Positions 8,063 through 16,253 of a DNA stretch of 64,000 nucleotides are shown here, in pieces; the stretch's first letter is position 1, and every line of letters begins with the position of its first letter. Location of the stretch: NCBI RefSeq assembly GCF_027912495.1, contig NZ_CP115463.1, forward strand, positions 2,317,501 to 2,381,500, given 5' to 3'. Both the position numbers and the translations under genes were made by a program. The notes under the pieces are model-generated. The model ran no database searches. It was not told the DNA's origin and saw only the letters and a list, made by a program, of their open reading frames with translations. The DNA is from Caulobacter sp. NIBR1757. Lineage in GTDB: Bacteria; Pseudomonadota; Alphaproteobacteria; Caulobacterales; Caulobacteraceae.

Positions 8063-8225
8063 TCAGCCGGAGCGGTCGTTCGGCCGTCGCTGATCGATCC
8101 CCGCCCGCTGCATAGCCTCTGGTGAGGCCCGGCCTCATCCTTTCCCCATCGCGGGAGTCAGCGAACGCCTCGTGCGGAACGAACCTCGTCAGGAAAGCCT
8201 TGCAGATCCCAGGACGTGGGCGCTA

Positions 8226-8239
8226 AATTGAATTCAATT
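8226..8239. promoter_or_regulatory. Palindromic operator candidate AATTGAATTCAATT
   Basis: A perfect 14-bp AT-rich palindrome immediately upstream of the TetR-family gene, partly repeated as TTCAAT at 8239-8243. TetR regulators commonly repress their own operon through such dyads close to the start codon, so this is the likely autoregulatory site for the tetR-fabA pair. Confidence 0.5.
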
Positions 8240-8243
8240 CAAT

Positions 8244-8873
8244 GTGAGTCCGCCGATGATCTTCACGAAGATCGGAACGCCGGAGCGCCTGATCCGCGCT
8301 GCCCAGGACGAACTCATCCAGACTCACGGCCTGCTGGAGATGCAGGCCGTCGCCCGCCGGGCCAAGGCCTCGGTCGGGCTGGCCTACCATCACTTCGGCT
8401 CCAAGGCGGGCCTTATCGCCGCCGTGGTCGAGGCCTTCTACAACCAGCTCGAGGATGTCGCCTTCAGCCCCTCCAAACTGGTCTCTCCCGACTGGGCGGG
8501 ACGGGAGAAGGAGCGGATCGCCGCCTACATCGCCTTCCACTACGACCACCCCTTCGCGCCCCTGGTCGTCGGCCCCTTGAGCCGGGCGGCGGAGGTGCTC
8601 GATGTCGAGCAGGCCTTCACCAAACGCCAGCTGATCGCCGGGGCCTACAATCTGCGGGCCGGCCAGCGGGCCGGCGTCATTCCCCCGGACCTCGATCCCC
8701 GCCTGACCATCGCGCTGATGATCGGCGGCATCCGCCAGGCCCTGGTCGGAGCCCTGACCGGCGGTCCCCGCCCCGACCGCGATCTGCTGACCGAGAAGAT
8801 CTGGGCCTTTGTCGCCAGCGCCCTGCATCTGGCGGCGCTGGACGCCCGGGCCCGTAGCGCCAGCGTCGCCTGA
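8244..8873 (+). CDS. TetR/AcrR family transcriptional regulator
   Basis: A 209-residue regulator (start GTG 8244; ATG 8256 four codons later is an alternative). The N-terminal TetR helix-turn-helix is clear at about residues 15-60 (AVARRAKASVGLAYHHFGSKAGLI). The C-terminal ligand domain is not assignable. An AT palindrome sits just upstream and a fabA gene follows 27 bases downstream, suggesting control of fatty-acid desaturation or acyl-chain supply. Confidence 0.9.
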   Translation: MSPPMIFTKIGTPERLIRAAQDELIQTHGLLEMQAVARRAKASVGLAYHHFGSKAGLIAAVVEAFYNQLEDVAFSPSKLVSPDWAGREKERIAAYIAFHYDHPFAPLVVGPLSRAAEVLDVEQAFTKRQLIAGAYNLRAGQRAGVIPPDLDPRLTIALMIGGIRQALVGALTGGPRPDRDLLTEKIWAFVASALHLAALDARARSASVA

Positions 8874-8900
8874 CGCGCCCACTTTCATAGGGAACCGACC

Positions 8901-9431
8901 GTGGCCGATCCGCACGCGTTTCACACACCCAAGCCGTCCTACACGAAGCAGGAGCTGATCCTCTCGGGCCAAGGCGGCTACTTCGGCCCCGGCAACGCCC
9001 AGTTGCCGGCCGCGCCAATGCTGATGATGGACCGGATCACCCAACTCGGCCTGGACAGCGGGGAGTTCGGCAAGGGCCAGATCGTCGCCGAGCTGGATAT
9101 CGACCCCGACCTCTGGTTCTTCGCCTGTCACTTTCCAGGCGACCCGGTCATGCCGGGCTGCCTGGGTCTGGACGCCCTGTGGCAGATGCTCGGCTATTGG
9201 CTGGGCTGGTCGGGCTCGCCGGGCAAGGGCCGCGCCCTGGGCGTCGGCGAGGTCCGCTTTCGTGGCGACATCACCCCCGCCACCCGCCTGGTGCGCTACG
9301 AGGTGAGCATCCGGCAGGCGCGGCGCGGCCAGCTGGCGCTGGGGGTGGCCAACGGGCGGCTGTTCGCGGACGACGTCTGTGTCTACGTGGCCACCGACCT
9401 CAGGGTCGGCATGATCCGGCCGACGGCCTGA
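8901..9431 (+). CDS. fabA: 3-hydroxydecanoyl-ACP dehydratase/isomerase FabA
   Basis: A 176-residue hot-dog-fold enzyme. The catalytic His77 lies in FACHFPGDPVMPGCLGLD and Asp91 in the same block, matching His70/Asp84 of the E. coli enzyme. FabA dehydrates 3-hydroxydecanoyl-ACP and isomerises the product to the cis-3 form, the branch point to unsaturated fatty acids. Start is GTG 8901. FabA is usually followed by fabB; here the next gene is an amidase on the other strand, so the partner synthase must be elsewhere. The TetR gene upstream is in the same operon. Confidence 0.92.
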   Translation: MADPHAFHTPKPSYTKQELILSGQGGYFGPGNAQLPAAPMLMMDRITQLGLDSGEFGKGQIVAELDIDPDLWFFACHFPGDPVMPGCLGLDALWQMLGYWLGWSGSPGKGRALGVGEVRFRGDITPATRLVRYEVSIRQARRGQLALGVANGRLFADDVCVYVATDLRVGMIRPTA

Positions 9432-9465
9432 AGTCCCTGCCCGCCGCGTGGCTGGCGACGGCTCC

Positions 9466-10839
9466 CTAGTTATACCCGGGCGGAAAGCGGAAGCCGCCGA
9501 AGGCCTGTTCCATCAGCCGGGCGAAATGGATGGTGGTGCGGTCCTCGAAGGCGGGGCCGATGATCTGCACCCCGATCGGCATGCCGTCAGTGGAGAGACC
9601 CACCGGCGCGGCGGTCGCTGGCAGGTTGGCCAGGGTGGCGATGCCCGGCCAGGCCAGCTGGTCGAAGTATGGGGTTTCCTGGTTGTCGATCAGGTGGGTG
9701 CGTTCGTCCTGCGGCCGCGCGTCGTGCGGATAGGCCGTGCGGCCGTAGGTCGGCGCCAGGATGACGTCGAAGTCCTCGAACAGGCGGGCGAAGGCGCGGC
9801 GGGTGACCAGCTGGCCGTCCTGCATATCCATCCAGCCATGGGCGGTCAGTGGCGCCGGGTTGGGCGAGCCCCTGCTCAGCACGGCGTTCAACATGCCGCC
9901 GTAAAGATGGTGCAGGCTCTCGAGGTCCGGCAGCAGGGCGCTTTCACGGGCCACCCACACCCCTGCCCGCTCCAGCTTGCCGGCCAGGGTGTGGAGCGCG
10001 CCGCGGATCTCGTTGTCGGTGGCGGCGATCGGATGGCTGTCGATGACCAGCACCCGATAGTCGGCCAGGGTCGCGCCCCGGGCTTTCGGCAGGTCGAGGC
10101 TGTAGGCCTTGGCCAGGTCTTCGGTCGGGCCAGCGATGACGCCGAGCACCAGGTCGAGGTCGTCGGCTGTCCGGGCGATCGGGCCGACGACGGCCAGAGG
10201 CACGGCGTTGCTGTCGGTGCCAGGGGGCTGGTGGCCCCGGCTGGGGACCAGTTCCCAGGTCGGCTTGTGGCCATAGAGGCCGCAGAAGGCGGACGGCACG
10301 CGGATCGAGCCGCCGATGTCGGAGCCCAGTTCGATGGGACTCATGCCGGAGGCGACCGCCGCCGCCGCGCCGCCGGAGGAGCCGCCGGGGGTGCGCTCGA
10401 GGTTCCAGGGGTTCTGGCTGCGGCCGTAGATGACGTTGTCCGACTGCCAGTCGGCCAGGAAGGGCGGCACATTGGTCTTGCCGAGGATGATGGCCCCGGC
10501 GCTCTTCAGCCGTTCGACGGCCACCGCGTCGGTGGGCGCGGTCCAGTGGCCGAACAGCTCCACGCCCCAGGTGGTGCGGAGGCCGGCAACGTTGTTGCTT
10601 TCCTTGACCGTCATCGGCACGCCGAGCAGCGGGCCGGTCTTGCCCCTGGCGATGGCGGCATCGGCGGCCATGGCGGCGTCGCGGGCCCGGTCGAAGTCGC
10701 GCACGACCACGGCGTTGAGCGGCGGATCGCGTTCCTCGATGCGGGCGATGGCCGCCTCGGTCAGTTCCAGGGCCCCGATCCGGCGGGCGGCCAGATCAGC
10801 GGCGAGGTCCGTGGCGGACTTGTCGAGAGGATGGGTCAT
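9466..10839 (-). CDS. Amidase signature family protein
   Basis: A 457-residue amidase with the Ser-cisSer-Lys triad in place: Lys79 (VPMTVKES), Ser154 (GGSSGG) and Ser178 (DIGGSIR), the 24-residue spacing of the family. Length is normal for a cytosolic amidase such as those hydrolysing aryl or fatty amides. No gatB/gatC genes are adjacent, so it is unlikely to be GatA. Converges with fabA, ending 35 bases beyond it. Natural substrate unknown. Confidence 0.9.
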   Translation of the reverse strand: MTHPLDKSATDLAADLAARRIGALELTEAAIARIEERDPPLNAVVVRDFDRARDAAMAADAAIARGKTGPLLGVPMTVKESNNVAGLRTTWGVELFGHWTAPTDAVAVERLKSAGAIILGKTNVPPFLADWQSDNVIYGRSQNPWNLERTPGGSSGGAAAAVASGMSPIELGSDIGGSIRVPSAFCGLYGHKPTWELVPSRGHQPPGTDSNAVPLAVVGPIARTADDLDLVLGVIAGPTEDLAKAYSLDLPKARGATLADYRVLVIDSHPIAATDNEIRGALHTLAGKLERAGVWVARESALLPDLESLHHLYGGMLNAVLSRGSPNPAPLTAHGWMDMQDGQLVTRRAFARLFEDFDVILAPTYGRTAYPHDARPQDERTHLIDNQETPYFDQLAWPGIATLANLPATAAPVGLSTDGMPIGVQIIGPAFEDRTTIHFARLMEQAFGGFRFPPGYN

Positions 10840-10906
10840 GAGGAGAGGATAGCGAACACGGTTCGACCCGCGCCAGCCCCTTCCTCAACAGACCCCCGGA
10901 CAAGCG

Positions 10907-10938
10907 AACGCCCACGACGGTCAACCGCCGTGGGCGTC
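10907..10938 (-). terminator. Hairpin terminator after the HU gene
   Basis: A 13-bp stem with one mismatch (about 10908-10920 with 10925-10937) and loop TCAA, lying 25 bases beyond the HU stop codon. The U-tract on the minus strand is weak (TTCGCTTG), so it may partly act as a transcript-end stabiliser. Confidence 0.6.
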
Positions 10939-10962
10939 TTTAGCCTTTAGAGGCCGATACGC

Positions 10963-11235
10963 TTAGAGCGCGTCCTTCAGGGCCTTGGCGGCCTGGAAGG
11001 AAACCTTCTTGCTGGCGGCGATTTCGATCGTCGCGCCAGTGGAGGGGTTACGGCCGGTGCGGGCAGGCTTGTTCTGCACCTTGAACTTGCCGAAGCCCGG
11101 GATCGAAACTTCCTCACCCTTCACAGCGGCATCGCGGATCGCGGCGAAGACGCCGTCGACGACGGCCTTGGCCTGAGCCTTGGTCAGCTTCTCGTCCTTC
11201 GACGCCACGGCGTCGATGATGTCAGCGGTATTCAA
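10963..11235 (-). CDS. HU family DNA-binding protein
   Basis: A 90-residue nucleoid protein with the complete HU/IHF fold: N-terminal helices, the IPGFGKFKV strand, the DNA-binding arm around ARTGRNPSTGATIEI with the intercalating Pro, and the C-terminal helix. The sequence fits HU rather than IHF alpha or beta. Two GANTC methylation sites lie immediately upstream. It has its own hairpin terminator. Confidence 0.95.
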   Translation of the reverse strand: MNTADIIDAVASKDEKLTKAQAKAVVDGVFAAIRDAAVKGEEVSIPGFGKFKVQNKPARTGRNPSTGATIEIAASKKVSFQAAKALKDAL

Positions 11236-11237
11236 TG

Positions 11238-11260
11238 GAATCTCTCCGTAAATCAGAATC
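11238..11260. promoter_or_regulatory. Two GANTC sites upstream of the HU gene
   Basis: GAATC occurs at 11238-11242 and 11256-11260, just before the HU start at 11235 (minus strand). In Caulobacterales GANTC is the CcrM methylation site, and promoters with such sites can respond to methylation through GcrA. A role here is inferred from position only. Confidence 0.35.
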
Positions 11261-11374
11261 AGCCCCAGACCCTGCCAAGGCTATAGAGCACTGTCACTAG
11301 GCAACAGCAGGCTGGCGGTTCCCTAGCGATACGCTATCTTCCTGTCGAGGGCGCGTATTGATGAGGAATGACCC

Positions 11375-11851
11375 ATGCGTATCGTGACTCTGGCCGCCAT
11401 CGCCGCGTTCGGCCTCGCGGCGCCGGCCCTGGCCGCCGAGCCCCAGGTGACCGTCACCTATGGCCCGAAACTCGAGAAGAAGATCGACGAATACGGCGTT
11501 CGCGACGTCGATCGCCTGGCCGAGGACCTGCGCCGATCGGTGCTCAAGGAAGCCGCGCGCACCCCCGCGCTGGACGATGCCCGCATTGAGCTGGTGCTGG
11601 AGGATGCGGTGCCTAACCGCCCGACTTTCCAGCAGATGTCGGATAAGCCCGGCCTGTCCTACGAGAGCTTCGGCGTCGGCGGCGCCGCGATCAGCGGCCG
11701 GGTCACCCTGGCTGACGGGACGACCCGGTCGGTAAGCTACCGCTGGTACGAAACCGACATCCGCTGGGCCTGGCCGTCGGGAACCTGGAGCGACGCCGAA
11801 CAGACCTTCGACCGCTTCGCCAGCCGCCTTGCTCGCAACAAGGACCTGTAG
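11375..11851 (+). CDS. Exported protein of unknown function
   Basis: A 158-residue protein with a cleavable signal peptide (AAFGLAAPALAAEP, cleavage near residue 21). The mature part has mixed alpha/beta character with a conserved-looking block around DAVPNRPTFQQ and a C-terminal Trp-rich stretch (RWAWPSGTW). It somewhat resembles DUF3016-type proteins (VTVTYGP at the mature N-terminus), but I am not certain of that. SD GAGGA precedes the ATG. It stands alone between HU and a transporter. Confidence 0.75.
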   Translation: MRIVTLAAIAAFGLAAPALAAEPQVTVTYGPKLEKKIDEYGVRDVDRLAEDLRRSVLKEAARTPALDDARIELVLEDAVPNRPTFQQMSDKPGLSYESFGVGGAAISGRVTLADGTTRSVSYRWYETDIRWAWPSGTWSDAEQTFDRFASRLARNKDL

Positions 11852-11974
11852 TCCGGGCCCTGCTCAATTTGGCGTGACAACGTGTCCGGCATTTCACTTG
11901 CCAGAGCCGGGCGAAGCGGATGACATCGTCTGAACGGCGATAACATAAGCGTCGACTTCAATTAGTGAGGCAGC

Positions 11975-13387
11975 ATGGCCGACGGCCGACGTTCCGCTTT
12001 GACCCTGGCCGCGTTCGCGGGGCCCTGCCTTCCCCTGGCGGCGTTCGGCCTGCCGCTGGTCATCACCATCCCGCACTACTATTCCGAAACCCTCGGGGTG
12101 GATGTGGCGGCGGTCGGCTTCGCCTTCCTGCTGGTCCGCGCCATCGACATCGTCTTCGACCCGATCTTCGGCACGGTGCTGGATCGCACCCGCTGGAGCT
12201 TCGGCCGCTTCCGCGGCTGGATGGCCATCAGCGGGCCGATCCTGATGCTGGCGATCTGGATGCTGTTCATGGCCAGGCCGGGAATTGGCATCGGCTATCT
12301 GTGGACCTGGCTGCTCGTGGCCTATCTCGGCTACTCGATCGCCGTTCTGGCGCACACCTCCTGGGCGGCCAAGCTGTCGAGCCAGTATCACGAGCGATCA
12401 CGGATCTACGCCTTCTGGCAGACCGGCAACGTAGTCGGGATGATCATGATCCTGGCCCTGCCTGTGCTGCTCAACGCCGTCAGGCCGGGCAGCACCGAGC
12501 CGGACATCCTGCACGGCCAGGGCTGGTTCATCGTCCTGCTGCTGCCGGTCATGATCGCGCTGGCCATCTGGCGCGTGCCCGACGATGCGCCGCCGCCGAT
12601 GAAGACCGGTGAACGCAGCGCCAGCCTGAGCGACTATTTCCGCCTGCTGGCCAGGCCGACGGTGGTGCGCATCCTGATCGCAGACCTGCTGACCGGCCTG
12701 GCGCCGGGCATCGCCGGCACGCTGTTCTTTTTCTTCTTCATCCGGGTGAAGCAGTTCACCTTCGTGGAGTCGTCGGGCCTGTTGTTGATCTACTTCCTGG
12801 CGGCGGTGTTCGGGGCCTTCATCTGGACCCGGCTGGCCAAGACTTTCGGCAAGGCCAAGTCGCTGATCGCCGCCTGCGTCACCTACGCCATCGTCCAGTT
12901 CGTCGTGGTGCTGCTGCCGGCCGGCAACTTCTGGCTGGCCGCGCCCTTCCTGATCGCCGCCGGCATCCCCTACTCGGCCGGCGCCCTGCTCCTGCGCTCG
13001 ATGCTGGCCGACTACAGTGACGAGGAACGGCTGGCTTCTGGCTATGACCGCACGGGCCTGCTCTACGCCATCCTCACCGGCACGGTGAAGATCGGCTCGG
13101 CTCTGGCGGCCACCAGCCTGATTGTGCTGGGCATGCTGGGATTCGACGGCAAGGTGGCCGCCAACAGCACCCAGCTCTCGATGGACGCCCTGCAGGCGCT
13201 CTACGCCTTCGCGCCGGGCGTCATTGGCCTGCTGGCGGCGGCGGTGATGATCGGCTACCCCCTGACGGAGGAGAAGCACGCGGAGATTCTTCGTCAGCTC
13301 GGCGAACGCGACGCGGCGACCCCTCCCCCTCAGCCCGAAGACCTGGCGGCCGTATCCCCCGATGTCCTCCCCAAACCCGCCGAGTGA
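11975..13387 (+). CDS. MFS transporter, GPH (MelB-like sugar:cation symporter) family
   Basis: A 470-residue inner-membrane protein with about 12 hydrophobic segments. The N-terminal features of the GPH family are present: LVRAIDIVFDPIFGTVLDRT in place of the classical MFS loop, followed by RWSFGRFRGWM. Such proteins move glycosides or other organic solutes with Na+ or H+. The C-terminus is cytoplasmic and Pro-rich (PPPQPEDL). Its last 26 bases overlap the start of mazG. Substrate not deducible. Confidence 0.88.
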   Translation: MADGRRSALTLAAFAGPCLPLAAFGLPLVITIPHYYSETLGVDVAAVGFAFLLVRAIDIVFDPIFGTVLDRTRWSFGRFRGWMAISGPILMLAIWMLFMARPGIGIGYLWTWLLVAYLGYSIAVLAHTSWAAKLSSQYHERSRIYAFWQTGNVVGMIMILALPVLLNAVRPGSTEPDILHGQGWFIVLLLPVMIALAIWRVPDDAPPPMKTGERSASLSDYFRLLARPTVVRILIADLLTGLAPGIAGTLFFFFFIRVKQFTFVESSGLLLIYFLAAVFGAFIWTRLAKTFGKAKSLIAACVTYAIVQFVVVLLPAGNFWLAAPFLIAAGIPYSAGALLLRSMLADYSDEERLASGYDRTGLLYAILTGTVKIGSALAATSLIVLGMLGFDGKVAANSTQLSMDALQALYAFAPGVIGLLAAAVMIGYPLTEEKHAEILRQLGERDAATPPPQPEDLAAVSPDVLPKPAE

Positions 13388-14171
13388 TCCCAAGCCCATC
13401 GACCGCCTGCTGGCGATCATGGCCGCCCTGCGGACCCCGGAGACGGGGTGCGCCTGGGACCTGGAGCAGAGTTTCGCGACCATCGCGCCCTACACGGTTG
13501 AGGAGGCCTATGAGGTCGCCGACGCCATCGAGCGGGGTGATCTGAAGGATCTCAAGGAGGAGCTGGGCGACCTGCTGTTCCAGGTCGTCTTCCACAGCCG
13601 CATGGCGCAGGAGCAAGGGGCCTTCGGCTTCGACGACGTGGCCGACGCCATCGTCGACAAGATGCTGCGCCGCCATCCGCATGTGTTCGGCGACGCCGGC
13701 GAGCGCTCGGCCGGCGAGCAGGTGCAGGCGTGGGAAGTGATGAAGGCCGGCGAACGGGCCGCCAAGACCCGGACCGGAGTGCTGGCCGATGTGCCCACCG
13801 GCCTGCCCGGCCTGACCCGGGCGGTGAAGCTGACCAAGCGGGCGGCTCGGGTCGGCTTCGACTGGCCCTCCCCGGCCGAGGTGATCGCCAAGCTGCATGA
13901 GGAGCTCGACGAGCTACAGGTCGAGATCGAGGCAGGCGACCAGGAGAAGATGCGCCAGGAGATGGGCGACCTGCTGTTCGTGGTCGCCAACCTGGCCCGC
14001 AAGCTGGACATCGAGCCGGAAGACGCCATCCGCGCCACCAACGCCAAGTTCACCCGCCGCTTCGGCTTCATCGAGGCGCGGCTGGCCGAGGATGGCCGCA
14101 CGCCCGACCAATCGGACCTGACGGAGATGGACGGCCTGTGGAACGACGCCAAGGCGGCTGAGAAGGGCTAG
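13362..14171 (+). CDS. mazG: Nucleoside triphosphate pyrophosphohydrolase MazG
   Basis: A 269-residue protein with two MazG domains. The first carries EEAYEVADAIERGD and the EELGDLLFQVVFH metal-binding helix; the second carries EELDELQVEIEAGD and EMGDLLFVVANLAR. MazG hydrolyses (d)NTPs to monophosphates and PPi and helps clear non-canonical nucleotides. The ATG lies inside the preceding transporter gene (26-base overlap), so expression is coupled. Confidence 0.95.
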   Translation: MSSPNPPSDPKPIDRLLAIMAALRTPETGCAWDLEQSFATIAPYTVEEAYEVADAIERGDLKDLKEELGDLLFQVVFHSRMAQEQGAFGFDDVADAIVDKMLRRHPHVFGDAGERSAGEQVQAWEVMKAGERAAKTRTGVLADVPTGLPGLTRAVKLTKRAARVGFDWPSPAEVIAKLHEELDELQVEIEAGDQEKMRQEMGDLLFVVANLARKLDIEPEDAIRATNAKFTRRFGFIEARLAEDGRTPDQSDLTEMDGLWNDAKAAEKG

Positions 14172-14197
14172 GGCCCGCCCGCTAGATGTTCCTGCTG

Positions 14198-14213
14198 TGT
14201 TCCACGTGAAACA
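14198..14213. promoter_or_regulatory. parS-like site TGTTCCACGTGAAACA
   Basis: Sixteen bases matching the ParB-binding parS consensus TGTTTCACGTGAAACA at 15 of 16 positions, in the intergenic gap downstream of mazG. ParB-bound parS sites normally cluster near the replication origin; no parAB genes or origin features are seen in this window. Confidence 0.5.
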
Positions 14214-14322
14214 GCTTGGATAATCTATTGTTTTTCCGAAACATACTGCCCGTTCAGTGTGGGTAGTGGCGCCCTGACTCCGACGAGGTTTCGCCGGGTT
14301 TGTGTTGCGGTTGTGTGGGGGG

Positions 14323-14661
14323 TCATGCGGGTGAAAGGACGGTGAGGGCGAACAGGGCGCCTTCGGTGTCGGAGAGGCGCCAGCCGCGGTACTGGAACAC
14401 CCTGCCCTGCCTGAAATCGGTCGCCACCCGGAGGCGGAGTTTTTCGACGGTCGCGGCTGACCAGCCGTCGGGGGCGAGGCGTCCGGCGAGCGCGGCGGCG
14501 GTATGGCCGGGGTGTTGCGCCAGCCAGGCCTGGCCGATGCGGAGCGCGCCCGGTGGGATTGCGCCGCTCCACAAGCGGTTCGGCTCGGCCGCCAGGGCCG
14601 GCCCGGCGACGCCAAGGGCGGCCAGCGCCGCCAGCAGGTCACGGCGAGCAATCTTGGTCAT
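14323..14661 (-). CDS. Small exported protein linked to a GMC oxidoreductase
   Basis: A 112-residue protein with a signal peptide containing twin arginines (ARRDLLAALAALG, then GPALA), possibly a Tat substrate. The mature part has no cofactor-binding motif I recognise. It begins 2 bases after the GMC gene ends and has SD GGGAG, so the two are surely co-transcribed. Some membrane GMC dehydrogenases have a small Tat-exported subunit, which would fit, but the homology is not visible by eye. Confidence 0.7.
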   Translation of the reverse strand: MTKIARRDLLAALAALGVAGPALAAEPNRLWSGAIPPGALRIGQAWLAQHPGHTAAALAGRLAPDGWSAATVEKLRLRVATDFRQGRVFQYRGWRLSDTEGALFALTVLSPA

Positions 14662-14663
14662 CG

Positions 14664-16196
14664 CTAAGCTCCCATCTGGCGCTTGAGGTGGTCGGACATC
14701 CGCAGGGCCAGGGCCAGGATGGTCAGGGTCGGGTTGGCGATACCCGATGTTGGAAAAACCGAGCTGCCGGCGATGTGCAGGTTGCGCAGGCCGTGCACGC
14801 GGCCGTCCGGATCGACGACGCCCTGGCGCGGATCGGCGTGCATGCGGGTGGTACCCATGTGGTGGCGCGAGGCGGTGGAGATGGCGACCAGGTCCCTGCG
14901 CTCGGCGGGCCAGCAGAAGCGGCCCTTGGCGGCGGCGCCGAGGCTGTCGCCGAAATGGGCGGCGGTGCGCTCCAGGCCGTCGAGATCGGCGGTCGAGTAC
15001 GTCCAGTCCAGCTTCACCCGGGGCATGCCGAGGGCGTCCTTCTCGCCGGCCAGGGTGATGCGGCTTTCGGGGTTGGGGAAGTGCTCTGCCATCAGGAAGC
15101 AGCCGGCCAGCAGCGGGGCCGCGCCATCGAGCTTCGCGGCCATCTGGCCGACGGCGATTGTCTCCTCCCCTCGCCCGCCGGCCTTCGGTCCCGGCGGCGC
15201 GGTCGGATAAAGGGTGACGGTGAAGTTGCCGGCCTTCAGCCGTTGCTGGCCGGGCAGGTCGGAGGCGATGACCGAATGAGCCCCCCGCCGGTCGGGGTTG
15301 AGGTAGCGGCCCATCGGCTTGCCGGCGGTCAGATAGAGGGCCGAGCCCTCGACCAGATCGGTTTCGTCGACCGAGTAAGTGACATGGCCCTGAAAGAAAC
15401 GGCCGACCAGGCCGTGCCGGTTGCCGACGCCCGCCAGATCGACATCGTTGGAGGCCAGCAGCAGACGGGCATTCTCGATGCCGCCGGCCGCCAGGATGTA
15501 GCGGCCGGCGGTGGCGGTATGGCGCGGGCCGTCGAGGCAGGCGACGTCCAGTTGGACGACGCGATCCCCGGACTTCGACAGGCCGATGCGGGTGACGTTG
15601 GCGTGCAGGTAGACGGTGATGTTGGGCGCCTGCGCGAACTCAGTGCGGAACCGTTCGAAGGCGGCCGGATCGACGCCGCCGGAGTATTTGCTGAACACCA
15701 CCGGCGCGGCCATGAAGTCGGCCCCGATGTCGAGGATCGGGCGCTCCGGGTCCTTCGCTTCGGCGCCGTCGAAATGAGGGATTTCAAGCAGGTCGCAGGC
15801 GCGGTCGTAGAAGGGCTGCAGGTCGCGGCGCGACATCGGCCAGCCGCTGTGCGGGATCCAGTCCCGCCGGGCGAAGTCGGCGGCGTCCAGCGGCCGGCAT
15901 TTGCCGCCCCAGACCATGCCCGAGCCGCCCAGCACCCTGGCCCGCGAGTTGCGCGGATAGTCGTCAAGCGGCCGGTCGGCGTTGTCCGGCGCGCGGACGG
16001 TGGCGCCGGCGGCGTCGTAGAGGTCCTGGGCCGTGTCGCTGAGGTCGCGGCCGCCACCCTCAAGGATGGCCACCCTGACCGCCGTGCCGGCGAACTGGCG
16101 GGCGATGGTGATGCCGGCCATGCCGCCGCCGATGATGATCAGGTCGGCCTCGATGCGGCTGTCGGCAGGCAAGGTTCGGGCGTCGATGAAAGCCAT
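14664..16196 (-). CDS. GMC family oxidoreductase
   Basis: A 510-residue flavoenzyme. FAD-binding dinucleotide fold near the N-terminus (IIGGGMAGITIA, residues about 21-32), the GMC signature region VLGGSGMVWGGKC, and the C-terminal domain with HHMGTTRM and the SGIANPTLTILALA segment that supplies the active-site His/Asn pair. Family members oxidise alcohols or sugars with FAD. There is no signal peptide on this subunit, while the small protein that follows has one; if they form a complex the large subunit may be carried along. Substrate unknown. Confidence 0.9.
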   Translation of the reverse strand: MAFIDARTLPADSRIEADLIIIGGGMAGITIARQFAGTAVRVAILEGGGRDLSDTAQDLYDAAGATVRAPDNADRPLDDYPRNSRARVLGGSGMVWGGKCRPLDAADFARRDWIPHSGWPMSRRDLQPFYDRACDLLEIPHFDGAEAKDPERPILDIGADFMAAPVVFSKYSGGVDPAAFERFRTEFAQAPNITVYLHANVTRIGLSKSGDRVVQLDVACLDGPRHTATAGRYILAAGGIENARLLLASNDVDLAGVGNRHGLVGRFFQGHVTYSVDETDLVEGSALYLTAGKPMGRYLNPDRRGAHSVIASDLPGQQRLKAGNFTVTLYPTAPPGPKAGGRGEETIAVGQMAAKLDGAAPLLAGCFLMAEHFPNPESRITLAGEKDALGMPRVKLDWTYSTADLDGLERTAAHFGDSLGAAAKGRFCWPAERRDLVAISTASRHHMGTTRMHADPRQGVVDPDGRVHGLRNLHIAGSSVFPTSGIANPTLTILALALRMSDHLKRQMGA

Positions 16197-16253
16197 GTCT
16201 TTCCTCGTGAGAGAGATCGGGAGTGGGGAGCGGAGAAACCGCCGGGCTGGGCG

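Noticed and set aside
9466..10839. GatA subunit of the tRNA amidotransferase
   Set aside because: No gatC or gatB is adjacent, and overall motifs fit a general amidase; the triad alone does not separate the two.
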